DNA of 64,000 bases, from the NCBI GenBank assembly GCA_016584305.1, contig JACEEZ010011781.1:565001-629000 (forward strand), written 5' to 3'. This DNA is from Chionoecetes opilio. Taxonomy: Eukaryota; Arthropoda; Malacostraca; Decapoda; Majidae. The notes under the pieces are model-generated. The model did not search any database and was not told where the DNA came from. It saw only the letters and a list, made by a program, of their open reading frames with translations. This document shows, in pieces, positions 43,001 through 53,413 of this stretch (position 1 is the stretch's first letter; every line of letters starts with the position of its first letter). A program made the position numbers and the translations under genes.

Positions 43001-45135
43001 GTACCGTTGTTGTGTTTTTGAGTGCCGTTGTTGTGTTTTTGAGTGCCGTTGTTGTGTTTTTGAGTGCAGTTGTTGTGTTTTTGAGTGCCGTTGTTGTGTT
43101 TTTGAGTGCCGTTGTTGTGTTTTTGAGTGCCGTTGTGGTGTTTTTGAGTGCCGTTGTTGTGTTTTTGAGTGTCATTGTTGTGTTTTTGAGTGCCGATGTT
43201 GTGTTTTTAAGTGCCGTTGTTGTGTTTGATTTGTTTGTTTTTTGAGTGCGCGGTTGTTGTTTTTGAGTGCCGTTGTTGTGTTTTTGAGTGCCGGTGTTGT
43301 GTTTTTGAGTGCCGTTGTTGTGTTTTTGAGTGCCGTTGTTGTGTTTTTGAGTGCCGGTGTTGTGTTTTTGAGTGTCGTTGTTGTGTTTTTGAGTGCCGGT
43401 GTTGTGTTTTGAGTTCGTTGTTGTGTTTTGAGTGCCGTTGTTGTGTTTTTGAGTGCCGTTGTTGTGTTTTTGAGTGCCGTTGTTTGTGTTTTTGAGTGCC
43501 GTTGTTGTGTTTTTGAGTGCCGTTGTTGTGTTTTTGAGTGCCGATGTTGTTTTTTTGAGTGCCGTTGTTGTGTTTTTGAGTGTCGTTGTGTGTTTTTGAG
43601 TGCCGGTGTTGTGTTTTTGAGTGCCGTTGTTGTGTTTTTGAGTGCCGTTGTGGGTGTTTTTGAGTGCCGTTGTGGTGTTTTTGAGTGCCGTTGTTGTGTT
43701 TTTGAGTGCCGTTGTTTGTTTTTGAGTGCCTTTGTTGTGTTTTTGAGTGTCGTTGTTGTGTTTTTGAGTGCCGTTGTGGTGTTTTTGAGTGCCGTTGTGG
43801 TGTTTTTGAGTGCCGTTGTTGTGTTTTTGAGTGCCGTTGTTGTGTTTTTGAGTGCCGTTGTTGTGTTTTTGAGTGCCGTTGTGGTGTTTTTGAGTGCCGT
43901 TGTTTTTTTTTTTAGTGCCGTTGTTGTGTTTTTGATTGCCGGTGTTGTGTTTTTGAGTGCCTTTGTTGTGTTTTTGAGTGCCGTTGTTGTGTTTTTGAGT
44001 GCCGTTGTTGTGTTTTTGAGTGCCGTTGTTGTGTTTTTGAGTGCCGGTGTTGTGTTTTTGAGTGCCGTTGTTGTGTTTTTGAGTGCCGTTGTTGTGTTTT
44101 TGAGTGCCGTTGTTGTGTTTTTGAGTGCCGGTGTTGTGTTTTTGAGTGCAGTTGTTGTGTTTTTGAGTGCCGTTGTTATGTTTTTGAGTGCCGTTGTTGT
44201 GTTTTTGAGTGCCGTTGTGTTTTGAGTGCCGGTGTTGTGTTTTTGAGTGCCGTTGTTGTGTTTTTGAGTGCCGTTGTTGTGTTTTTGAGTGCCGTTGTGG
44301 TGTTTTTGAGTGCCGTTGTTGTGTTTTTGAGTGCCGTTGTTGTGTTTTTGAGTGCCGTGTTGTGTTTTTTGAGTGCCGTTGTTGTGTTTTTGAGTGCCGT
44401 TGTTGTGTTTTTGAGTGCCGTTGTGTGTTTTTGAGTGCCGTTGTTGTGTTTTTGAGTGTCGTTGTGGTGTTTTTGAGTGCCGTTGTGTTTTTGAGTGCCG
44501 TTGTTGTGTTTTGAGTGCCGTGTGTGTGTTTTTGAGTGTCGTTGTTGTGTTTTTGAGTGCCGTTGTTGTGTTTTTGAGTGCCGTTGTTGTGTTTTTGAGT
44601 GCCGTTGTTGTGTTTTTGAGTGCCGTTGTGGTGTTTTTGAGTGCAGTTGTGGTGTTTTTGAGTGCCGTTGTGGTGTTTTTGAGTGCCGTTGTTGTGTTTT
44701 TGAGTGTCGTTGTTGTGTTTTTGAGTGCCGTTGTGGTGTTTTTGAGTGCCGTTGTTGTGTTTTTGAGTGCCGTTGTTGTGTTTTTGAGTGCCGTTGTTGT
44801 GTTTTTGAGTGCCGTTGTTGTGTTTTTGAGTGCCGTTGCTGTGTTTTTGAGTGCCGTGTTTTTGAGTGCCGTTGCTGTGTTTTTGAGTGCCGTTGTTGTG
44901 TTTTTGAGTGCCGTGTTTTTGAGTGCCGTTGCTGTGTTTTTGAGTGCCGTGTTTTTGAGTGCCGTTGCTGTGTTTTTGAGTGCCGTGTTTTTGAGTGCCG
45001 TTGCTGTGTTTTTGAGTGCCGTTGTTGTGTTTTTGAGTGCCGTTGTTGTGTTTTTGAGTGCCGTTGTTGTGTTTTTGAGTGCCGTTGTTGTGTTTTTGAG
45101 TGCCGTTGCTCTGTTTTTGAGTGCCGTTGGGGAAG
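37015..45135. repeat. 8.1-kb minisatellite of a 21-bp unit
   Basis: About 385 copies of TGTTTTTGAGTGCCGTTGT with two further bases (21 in all). Common variants are GTTGTGGTG, GTCGTT and GCCGGTG. Indels are very frequent from 37 to about 42 kb and rarer from 42.4 to 45.1 kb. Near 44840-45000 a 15-bp short form alternates with full units. Because 21 is a multiple of three, several frames stay open on both strands (LSAVVVF, FECRCCV, KTQQRHS, KNTTTAL repeats); these up to 332-codon frames are artefacts. Confidence 0.98.
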
Positions 45136-45199
45136 AGTCGCTAATTTAAGGCATTGTGTAGATAATAGGGACAAGCATAAACCTCTGCTGTGTATTTAT

Positions 45200-45545
45200 T
45201 TTGACAATGGTAATAACTAATGATAATGATGAAAATAATTATGATAATGATAGTAATAATAATAAAACAATGATTATAATAGTAAAAAATGATACGAATA
45301 AGGATAGTAAAAATAATAAAACAATGATTATAGTGGTAATTAATAATGATAATGATGAAAATAATGATAATGATAGTAATAATAAAAAAAAAAAGATTCT
45401 AATGGAATGAATAAAACTAGAAAATAATAGTCAATGGTAATACAAATAGTAGTCAATGGTAATAAATAATAATAATGAAAATAATGATAATAATGATAGA
45501 AATTATAATGAAACAATTATAATGGTAATATATCAGGATTATGAT
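45200..45545. repeat. AT-rich trinucleotide-like tract (AAT, GAT)
   Basis: Imperfect AATAAT and GATAATGAT sequence with an internal duplication of about 110 bases (AAACAATGATTATA repeated near 45264 and 45320). Confidence 0.85.
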
Positions 45546-45554
45546 GTGATTATG

Positions 45555-45765
45555 ATGACCCCTTGAAACCCAGAACGTAATTTTCATTGTAATATGGGTA
45601 CCATTAGAATATTTTAATGAATATAATGAATATTTTATAGCTATGACCTGTTAAGTATCCTTGTCCACTAGCTAATTTGGTATATTCAGTTACTTTTCCT
45701 AATTTTATGGCTAACAACAGACAATTTTTTATAGCCAAGGAAAGATCTGGACTTGAAGGGGTTAA
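45555..45765. mobile_element. TTAA-target MITE (piggyBac-like), copy d
   Basis: Opposite orientation to copy a: CCCCTTGAAACCCAGAACGT at the left, GATCTGGACTTGAAGGGGTTAA at the right. The left TTAA has decayed to ATGA. Confidence 0.85.
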
Positions 45766-45779
45766 TGTGTGCGACGCAA

Positions 45780-46082
45780 CCGATATAATCTGATCAATTC
45801 AAGGATCACAAAGGAATCAACAAAGGACAATTCAAGGATCACAAAGGAATCAACAAAGGATCGAGTCTCCATTATTGCATTCTCGTCATAACATAATTTT
45901 TTTTTAGTATAAACAAAGTTACAAAAATTGGGGTGCAAAGGGCGACGCGACAGACAATCATCATTAATAGCAATTAACATAACTAATTACTAATGCCAAT
46001 ACCATTTAATGACTCCTTTGGGCATTGTTAATTAATGCTCTGTTTATTCACCTTCACCCTTATTTTTGTGCCGACACCCTAT
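45780..46082. repeat. Dispersed repeat, copy 1 (paralogue at 47735-47890 and 46655-46715)
   Basis: TTTTAGTATAAACAAAGTTAC, GACAATCATCATTAA and CCATTTAATGACTCCTTTGG recur at 47735-47890. GGATCGAGTCTCCATTATTG resembles 46685. Also contains a short internal duplication (TCAAGGATCACAAAGGAATC twice). Nature unknown. Confidence 0.75.
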
Positions 46083-46084
46083 GC

Positions 46085-46390
46085 TGCCTCCGTGGTGTAG
46101 TGGCTAGCGTGCCTGGCTACGAATCTGCGGGCCCTGGTTCGAACCCGGGCCAGGGCAAGTCGGCGACCAGCCAAAACAGCTGTTCTTCCTTCCTTTCGGG
46201 GTTGATAAATGGGTACCTGGGGTAACCTGGGGAAGGTAACTGTGGTAACCCAGGTAACCCAGTGTCACACTAGCCCTGTGTCCCGGGTCCTCACCCACCA
46301 CAGGTTCTAAGGGCTAATGCCACGGAGATGAGCACCGAATGCCACGCGCAGCTTAGCGTATGCCTCCATCTTTACCTCACCTTTTTTATT
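46085..46390 (+). mobile_element. tRNA-derived SINE A
   Basis: Head GCCTCCGTGGTGTAGTGGCT with A box, B box GGTTCGAACCC, then CCGGGCCAGGGCAAGTCGG and a body with ACCTGGGGTAACCTGGGGAA, CACACTAGCCCTGTGTCCCG, ACGGAGATGAGCACCGAATG and CTTAGCGTATGC. It matches 55973-56279 over its length. Confidence 0.9.
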
Positions 46391-46475
46391 ACCAGACACG
46401 AATTGTTAAAGGTCTGTGGTGTTCTGTGCCGCTGGTAAGAGTCTAATTCAAGGCATTCCGAGGATAAAAGTAAAA

Positions 46476-46622
46476 AGGTAAAGATGGGAGCATACGCTAA
46501 GCTGCGCGTGGCATGCGGTGCTCATCTCCGTGGCATTAGCCCTTAGAGCCTGTGGTGGGTGAGAACCCGTTACCCCGGGACACAGGGCTAGTGTGACTCC
46601 CGGGTTACCACAGTTACCTTCA
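46476..46622 (-). mobile_element. SINE A, 5-prime-truncated, reverse copy
   Basis: Reverse complement of the SINE A body (AAGATGGGAGCATACGCTAA, TCTCCGTGGCATTAGCCCTT, CGGGACACAGGGCTAGTGTG) without the tRNA head. Confidence 0.9.
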
Positions 46623-46739
46623 GAGGATAAAAAGTAATAACCATAAACTGTTGTCAAATCTAAGATCGCAAAGGAGTCTACAAAGGATTGCGTCTATAAT
46701 GTTCTCGTTATAACAAAAAAAAAGTAAATATGCAGTCTC

Positions 46740-47420
46740 AACCACTATTGACCAAAACTCTCCTCAGATCCCCCTGCTAGTTGATATACGTGGGCATTGA
46801 TGTCAAGCGCAAGGCAGAGTGCAACACCAGCGGTCGAGTGAAAATGTTCAGGGTTTGGAACTCTCGTGTAGGCAAAGGTGAAACTCCCGTAACAATTAAT
46901 AAAGGTTTATTCCCCACACTGAACACAACTATACACGAATGTCACTGCAGAATTGCACTCTGCAGTCTTTCGTAGCAGCGATTCATTTAAACACTTGTAT
47001 GCACGCCAATAATGTATGTTCTCGCCCTGCTGGCTTGAACACTGCAGCGAAGCACAATTACCTCTCCAGAGGCAGTGATATACATATCTAGGAGGAACGG
47101 AACACAGAGGTTCCCACTGTATTTTCTCAGGACTGCCTGCCACCTCCCTGCCTGGCTGGAGAACACTGCGGCATTAGTGGCAGAGGCAAGGCAACTCCTG
47201 GTGCTGAAGCGGGGCTGTAATAACAGCAGCTCGGCGTCTGCCTCAAGTACAGCCCAGGCGTTGTCTGCCTCCTCCATGCCTGGATGACCTCGTCATTAGC
47301 TGCGTCCACGCGCCCCGAAATCTCGAAACAACTGTCACGAAATCTCGCCCCTTGTGAGCTAGCAATGTCCCCACGAACAACCCAACTACAATTAACTAGC
47401 AATTCACCTTCCCCTGATTA
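46740..47420 (-). other. Unassigned GC-richer block, possible LTR
   Basis: On the - strand GTGTTCAGTGTGGGGAATAA then ACCTTTATTAATTG looks like a transcript-end region with a poly(A) signal, which would suit an LTR. No matching second LTR, primer-binding site or gag-pol frame was found, and the short open frames have no family resemblance. Confidence 0.3.
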
Positions 47421-48128
47421 GTAACTACTCTTAGTTACTAATTAACTTAGTTACTAATCAATTAACAATAAGAATAAGATAATTATATAGCACGTATATA
47501 CATAGGTTATATAGTAAACAATATCAAATTATTTAAGAAAACATTTCCTGACAATTGAATTACGTAACCTAACCTCGCCGAGGGGAGTTTTGCCCCCCCC
47601 AGACCCCTCTTTGTGTTATTGTTCATGTGCTGGGAATGTTGGAGGGGTTAGAAATACTCCTTAGGAAGAGGACGAAACGTTCAGGATACTTAACACCACC
47701 CAGCGTGTTGTGGTGGTCACTGCACTTATACCAAGCTTTTTAGTATAAACAACGTTACAAAATAATGGCATGGGAAGTGCGATAGACAATCATCATTAAC
47801 AGCAATTAACATAACAAATTACAGGCCACGTCAGCGGCCAATACCATTTAATGACTCCTTTGGGGGTTGTTAATGCTCCTGTTTATCCCCTCCAACCTTT
47901 TTGTTTTACCGGTTTACAATGTAACACCAACACGCCCACAAATAGTAGGGAGGGAGGGAAGGAGGGAGGGAGTGAGTGCGAGGCTGGATTTTGTTTTTTT
48001 GGAATAAATGTATTACGCCCACAGGCGTCAGGCTGACATATACACAAATTAAGGACACAAGAAATACAAAGAAGCACATGCAAAAAAAAAAAAATATCAA
48101 GACCGAAGAACAGACACAAACATGGGTC
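47421..48128. other. Repeat-derived spacer
   Basis: Holds AACTTAGTTACTAAT duplications (47430-47470), a CTAACCTCGCCGAGGGGAGT and CCCCCCCCAGACCCC block typical of dispersed repeats, and the second copy (47735-47890) of the repeat at 45780. No gene was recognised. Confidence 0.5.
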
Positions 48129-48129
48129 T

Positions 48130-48382
48130 TTAATGGCTCCCGGCGGCGGGATCATAGCTCACCCAGGCACTTTCACCACGGCAGCGATGATAGGCCGGCA
48201 TGTCAATCGGTCTCTCCGTGGGCAGCCGCACGCCTGGCCTGCGGCCTTCACGCAGCGCCTGCTTCACGTAAGAGAAGGCTGGCTGGTGCGAAACATGGGA
48301 ACGAATAGCCACAGTTTCCTGACTGACCAGGTAATCATATGACCTAAGCAGTACGAGATAGGTCTTTCTCCCCGTAGGTATA
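48130..48382 (-). pseudogene. Unidentified coding-like segment next to LINE ORF1
   Basis: On the - strand a frame open from about 48380 reads GRKTYLVLLRSYDYLVSQET, VAIRSHVSHQPAFSYVKQAL, REGRRPGVRLPTERPIDMPA and YHRCRGESAWVSYDPAAGSH to a TAA at 48130. Composition looks coding and it follows ORF1 (stop at 48398) on the same strand in a different frame. It could be the start of a broken ORF2 or unrelated element sequence; no family was recognised. Confidence 0.35.
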
Positions 48383-48397
48383 GAGCCGGCCCTTCAT

Positions 48398-49297
48398 CTA
48401 CGTCCCGCTCTCGAACGGAGAGGTAAGCGGCCTGCACTGGGTCACGGCGTCATGGCGGGGGGCCACAGCAGGCCGCAACACCCCGCCAATGGCCGCCATC
48501 GCCAAGGGGGCCGGGTCCTGCGTTATCACGGGGGCCTGGGCGTCCACGTCCACATCCCCCACAGAGGACAACAGACGGTTACGCTGGGGCCTCTTCTTCC
48601 TCCTCCTGCGGCGGGGCCGTCGGAACTCGACGGCGTCTTCAATCCGAGGAGCGGGGGGCTGGGGTGCTGACCGAGGTGGAAGCAAGGGAGCCTCCTTCCA
48701 CTGCAGCTGGTGAGGCACCGTGGACCCAGGAATCTGCCTGAGCCGGGCAGGGCAGCGGCGGTTCCAGGCGTGATGCCTGGCACCGCAGTTGGGGCACCGA
48801 GTCACGGGCCGCTCCCCACCGTCCCGTAGGCGGCGGACGCAGTCCTGTGAAGCGTGCTCCCCACTGCACACACCACACAGCTCCTGCCGCCGCTGACACT
48901 GGCGCTGGTAGTGCCCAAACGCCTGGCAGTGGTAGCAGCGGAGGACACCTCTCCTGCTGGGTTCCCTCCGTGCCAACACGATGCCCCGTGATTGGCCATC
49001 AGCTACTTCCTGGAGGATGGCGGCGGCGGCCCTTGTCGCCCCCCGGAGAAGGAACATCGTGAGGGCGAGCTGGAGCTCGCTCTCTAACCACCGAACAAGC
49101 TTATAGGGGCTGAGAAAATCGTCATGCCTGACGACCCTCCATACCGGGATTGGTCGCTCCGCAGCCGTGGCACCACTCTGCTCTGGAGAAGAAGGCTTCG
49201 TCACCCTAAAACGCTTCCTCTGGAGGGTGAAGCCGTCGTCTGCTGTTTCCTCGGGGCGCCTCCGTGCAGTGGTCATGGTGGGAGGAAACTCAACCAC
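48398..49297 (-). CDS. Non-LTR retrotransposon ORF1 (gag-like, three CCHC zinc knuckles), intact
   Basis: A 299-residue open frame starting MVEFPPTMTTARRRPEETAD. Residues about 118-190 hold three zinc knuckles: CYHCQAFGHYQRQC, CGVCSGEHASQDC and CPNCGARHHAWNRRC. Three tandem knuckles with Gln-x-Phe-Gly-His in the first and Asn-Cys-x-x-x-His in the third are characteristic of ORF1 proteins of arthropod Jockey/I/R1-type LINEs, which coat the element RNA. A basic Arg/Lys stretch (RRPRRRRRKKRPQRN, about residues 228-242) follows. The frame is GC-rich, unlike its surroundings. No reverse transcriptase frame follows in the window, so the element is not complete. A domesticated gag-like gene is the less likely alternative. 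Confidence 0.85.
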   Translation of the reverse strand: MVEFPPTMTTARRRPEETADDGFTLQRKRFRVTKPSSPEQSGATAAERPIPVWRVVRHDDFLSPYKLVRWLESELQLALTMFLLRGATRAAAAILQEVADGQSRGIVLARREPSRRGVLRCYHCQAFGHYQRQCQRRQELCGVCSGEHASQDCVRRLRDGGERPVTRCPNCGARHHAWNRRCPARLRQIPGSTVPHQLQWKEAPLLPPRSAPQPPAPRIEDAVEFRRPRRRRRKKRPQRNRLLSSVGDVDVDAQAPVITQDPAPLAMAAIGGVLRPAVAPRHDAVTQCRPLTSPFESGT

Positions 49298-49368
49298 ACA
49301 CGACCAACAGCGGAGAGAGGAGAGGACGGGAAGGAGGTCCGTCCACCACCAAGGCGCGAGGTGAACTC

Positions 49369-49525
49369 GAGTGCGAGGTAAAGTTAGGGAGATGGGAGGG
49401 CAAAATTAAAGGATTCAATGGGAAGAGAGGTAAGAAGGGAGAGAAAGGAATGGAAGAGGGAGGAAAAAGAGGGAAACGGAAGAGAAGAGAAGGGAAAATA
49501 ACCTAACCTTAAAGTGATAAAGAAG
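49369..49525. repeat. Duplicated block (also at 36660-36800)
   Basis: GTTAGGGAGATGGGAGGGCA, TTAAAGGATTCAATGGGAAG and GGGAAAATAACCTAA match 36675-36790 with small differences. It lies just upstream of the ORF1 start, so it may be the 5-prime region of the same LINE family. Confidence 0.75.
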
Positions 49526-50445
49526 AAGCTGTGAATTTGTTCCTGAAGTGAAAATATGAAAACCCTGATTTACGTATATTTCGTGGAAGAATCGCAATAT
49601 TTTAAGATCTATTTTATCTATCTATATCTATTATATCTATCTAATATATTTTCGAGAATACTTTCGCACTATCGAGATGATGCATGGAAGTATTATCATA
49701 TTTACCCAAACAAATTATGGCCAAATATCTTACTCTCATAGATTCACCGACAATATTTCTGGTAATTGCATTTGTGGGCCTGCTCGTGTATGATGTATTC
49801 ACGCATTATTCACTGTTATGCATCACGCCCCTGTAACCACCCACCCACCCGCCCACCCGCTCACCGCCCACACCATCTGACGCCCTCACGCCCACCCTCT
49901 CACCTCCCACCCATGTTTCAGAGCCTATTTTGTTGTTGCACTATTTTCCATTTCAGATATTTGACCCACTCATTTTTTAGTATCCTATGTTGCCTACACA
50001 AAACTAACCTAACCTAACCTAGCCCTTGAAAAATTTAAGGTTTGCACATTACATTGTTACTTTCACACTCGTTCTGACCTATATAAACAGTAGAAAGGTG
50101 AATAATACTTTAATCCAGACCCAGTCATGTTCTAAATATTAGCCAGTTCTTGCTCTATTTTTTCATTCAGTTATTTGACTCACATACTTCTATTATCCTG
50201 TGTTGACACCGGTAACGTATTAGACTCATGCCATTTGATGTATTTGCTGTTGCCTTTATTAGTTATGTAGTAGTAAATCTTTAGTAATCTTTAGTCTTAT
50301 GTACTATAATACACTGATGCCTTGTGCGTCATAAATTATACAAATCAAATCAACCCTCACACCTCGCCACGGCCTCTCTCTGCGTTGGGGTGTTATGAAT
50401 ATCCTTACGGTGTGAATCATTTAGTCTCCTGCCTCGCCTCGCTTT
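49526..50445. other. Unremarkable AT-rich sequence with a C-rich tract
   Basis: No gene. 49835-49912 is C-rich (ACCCACCCACCCGCCCACCC), a possible G-quadruplex on the - strand. Confidence 0.5.
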
Positions 50446-50632
50446 CGGGGATGGGGGATAAATGGGTACCTGGGGAAACCTGGGGAAGGTAACTGTGGTA
50501 ACCCAGATGTCACACTAGCCCTGTGTCCCGGGGTAGCGAGTTGTGTGTCACCCACCACAGGCTCAAGGGCTAATGACACGGAGATGAGCACCGAGGCCAC
50601 GCGCAGCATAGCGTATGCCCCCATCTGTATAT
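50446..50632 (+). mobile_element. SINE A, 5-prime-truncated copy
   Basis: Starts within the body (TAAATGGGTACCTGGGGAAA) and continues through CACACTAGCCCTGTGTCCCG, ACGGAGATGAGCACCGAGGC and CATAGCGTATGC. The tRNA head is missing. Confidence 0.88.
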
Positions 50633-50689
50633 TTACTATTAATGATAATTAGGGTGCGGCCGCACTGGGAGAGAGAAAGCGAGTGAGAG

Positions 50690-51010
50690 TTTGATCAAAA
50701 ACAGATAACGCTCTGGCCGTATAATAATAATATAATATATATAATATTATATAATGTTTTATAATGATGATATTAACAAAATAATGATAATGATAATAAT
50801 AATGATACTCATATTTGTAGTAGTAATATTGATAATTTTGATGATATAGTAATAATAGTAATACTAATGATAATAATAATTATAATAATAATAGTAACAA
50901 ACTATAATAACAATAAAACAACAATAATAATGATATTAAAGATAATGATAATGATAATTACAATAATAGTAATGATGCTAATATCAATAGCAATAGTAAT
51001 AATAGAAAAA
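50690..51010. repeat. Imperfect AAT/GAT-rich tract
   Basis: TAATAATA and GATAATGATAAT runs with no regular long period. Confidence 0.85.
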
Positions 51011-51194
51011 ATACTCTAGCATAAAAGTCTGGGGGGGAGTTAGTGAAACCCGGCAAGGCATCAGCGCAGAGTTTTTCAGCCACACTTGCTTCTCTGTGGC
51101 GACTTTCTTCGCTCACCCTCGCGCGCGACACTCATGTTAAAGCGAAGGCCGAGCTTCATGTTAAAGACTTGACACTTCCTCCTTGTTCTCTCTT

Positions 51195-51290
51195 GTCCTC
51201 ACGCCCCCCTAGGTAATTACCTACGCCCCCTAGGTAATTACCCACGCCCCCCTAGGTAATTATCCACGCCCCCCTAAGGGGGCGCGCCTA
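51195..51290. repeat. Short repeat carrying TAATTA palindromes
   Basis: Three or four copies of a 23-26-base unit CACGCCCCCCTAGGTAATTA plus CCCA or CCTA. Each has GGTAATTACC or GGTAATTA, and the first extends to the palindrome TAGGTAATTACCTA. 51291-51397 beyond it is ordinary. Confidence 0.85.
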
Positions 51291-51397
51291 CGCGGTTAAA
51301 AACTGCAGTATTTGTCTATACCGTACATGAAAATATTTATTCTTTGACATGATAAAGCATTACGAATTTTGGCTTTTTGAGGTTCAACTGAATTTTT

Positions 51398-51637
51398 TTA
51401 TCACACGTGCTATTTAATTACATGGATTTTATGATTCTTGTGCAGCCAAAACTGTGACACATCAACATCCTCGCAGCCATCCAGCCCTTAAACCATGACT
51501 TGCTGCTAAACTTATATATATAACAAAACAAAAAAATTATACAAAGTGGTACAAAATGGTATAAAAATGACAGCCATTTATCCCACCTGCTACTTCATGA
51601 TAGGGATTGTGTAGCCTCCCTCGTATTCCCAGCCAGC
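51398..51637 (+). repeat. Tandem-duplicated unit with an empty TTAA site
   Basis: Unit A (51398-51570: CACGTGCTATTTAATTACATGG, CATCCAGCCCTTAAACCATGAC, TACAAAGTGGTACAAAATGG) is followed by unit B (from about 51590: CACCTGCTACTTCATGATAG, CCAGCCAGCTTAA). B is interrupted at TTAA by the element below and resumes at 52805 with TTAAAAATCATGACTTTC and ACAAAATGGTACAAAACG. Confidence 0.75.
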
Positions 51638-52808
51638 TTAAGGGGAGAGTCCGCCGGGAATTTTAAATTGCATCTACGGTCATGAATAATTTCTATGTTG
51701 TGTATATTAGTAGCCTTGTTATCACATGAACATTTCAAGCTGATCAGATGAAAGGAAAAAATTGAAAGAATTAAAGAGCCAATTTTTGTCGGTTTTTGAT
51801 GAAATTTTGAATTGCATCTTCTCCGCCATTTTTTGACCGATTTCCTTGTGACATGAGCATATGATAATTCATTGTTATTCTAACAATTTGTTCTGAGAAT
51901 ATTTAAAAAAAAAAATCGATTTTTAAAAAAATTGTTAAAAAAAAAAAAAAAAAAATAAGGATAATTTTCCCATATATCAAAACTGAGACTTAAAAACAAA
52001 AAAATTCTCAGAACAGATTTTTCTACGATATTTGATTTTGTGTGTCTTAAAGTTTCGTGAAAATCGTGCCAAAAATAAAAGAGGAGATGAATTTTATGTT
52101 CATTTTATAGTAGTTTTGAGAAAAACGCGTTTGAAGTTTTGCTAAAGTTTCTGCGCTCCAGTGAAGGTACTATACTGTCAATGCTACTTTCATATGAATT
52201 TTATGGGATCAGTAATCACATATCAATGCATGCATAAAAGGATCTGCACCTTGTCCCCCCTTATAAAGGTATTAATTAATCGCTCAAAGGCGAGGGTATC
52301 AGGGCGCGCCACGCCCCTCATTGTTGCAAGGTTCGATCAAAATTCACCAGGTGCATAGCTTTCGGGTGGAATTCCTTTGTCTGTCTTCCTCTTTTTGTTT
52401 ATTGTCTTCTTCGGTGTAATTCTTCTCTTTGCTCTCTTTTCTAGGCCTTTTTGGATGTACACATTTGTTCCAAAATTTTTTGTGAACAGGTTGCACTTTT
52501 CATATCCAAAATTGTTCCAGAATTGTTACCTGTGTAACAAACTTCACCCTGAAGATTGCTGTTTTTTTTTTTTTTTTTAAGGCTTAGTTTTGATATATGG
52601 GAAAATTATCAAAACTATTTTTTTTTTTTTTTTTTTACAAGTTTTGAATGTTTAAATGCCCCTCGCTTTGGGCAGTTAAAAAAATGTCCGACAGAAAAAA
52701 AATCCACCATTCGAAAGCCACAGGATAGGATGTTGCCATAGACCATATAACTCAAATTCGTATATTAAAAAAAAAAATTCATATTGTCACGGCGGACTCT
52801 CCCCTTAA
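51638..52808. mobile_element. 1.17-kb TTAA-flanked DNA transposon (non-autonomous, piggyBac-like)
   Basis: Flanked by TTAA at 51638-51641 and 52805-52808. Inverted ends are GGGGAGAGTCCGCCG on the left and CGGCGGACTCTCCCC on the right. Further inside, ATTTTCCCATATATCAAAAC (51967) is matched in reverse by GTTTTGATATATGGGAAAAT (52588), and A-runs by T-runs, giving long interrupted inverted repeats. No transposase frame was found. A neighbouring paralogous sequence gives the empty site. Confidence 0.88.
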
Positions 52809-52889
52809 AAATCATGACTTTCTACAAAACGTATAACACAAAGCAAAACAAATATACAAAATGGTACAAAACGTCTGGAAATAACAACA

Positions 52890-53405
52890 CAAAGTCCTGC
52901 AAACATTCCCTGATTTGTCTGTCTTTGCTTTGCCGTCGCGGTTGTCGGCGTAAAATCAATACAGGTAAGACAGCCTTCGTTACCCCGGCATGGCACTGTC
53001 TGGCCTCCTGTTTGTTTACCATTACCTCAGCGCGGAAGGTCGACACTCTGCCTTATAGACATACAAAACACGCCGTAATGGATGTGTTGCTATAAATATA
53101 TTTCAATGATAAAATTTAACAAGCTCGTATTTTCTTGGGGTGAAAATTTATTGTTATTTACCACCAGTTAGTTTTTTTTTTATTTTAGATTAATTTAAAC
53201 ACGAAGGAAATAGTTTTGCTAATAGATTATTTATAGATTAAAGACAAATTCTCCCTTCAAAGGTTCGTAAATGTGTGATGACGGATTAAAACGGTGGATG
53301 AAATAATATGTGTAATAATAATGATATATATAGTTATAATAATAGGTGTAATAATAACAATAATATGTGTATGTAAATAGATACGTCTTCTTGCCTGTGT
53401 TGTGT
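52890..53405. other. AT-rich spacer
   Basis: A GC-richer patch near 52910-53060 has a 103-codon frame (52784-53095) without recognisable motifs, crossing the transposon end, so it is not called. The rest is AT-rich. Confidence 0.45.
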
Positions 53406-53413
53406 GAGGGCCA

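Noticed and set aside
37015..45174. Long open frames of up to 332 codons on both strands
   Set aside because: They follow the 21-bp repeat period, are open in several frames at once and have no non-repetitive domain.
46740..47420. Complete LTR retrotransposon
   Set aside because: Only one LTR-like block is visible, with no second LTR, primer site or pol sequence.
49124..49381. Open frames on the + strand opposite the LINE ORF1
   Set aside because: Shadows of the GC-rich - strand gene; the zinc knuckles are only on the - strand.
52784..53095. 103-codon frame overlapping the 1.17-kb transposon end
   Set aside because: It starts inside the transposon terminus and shows no recognisable motif.
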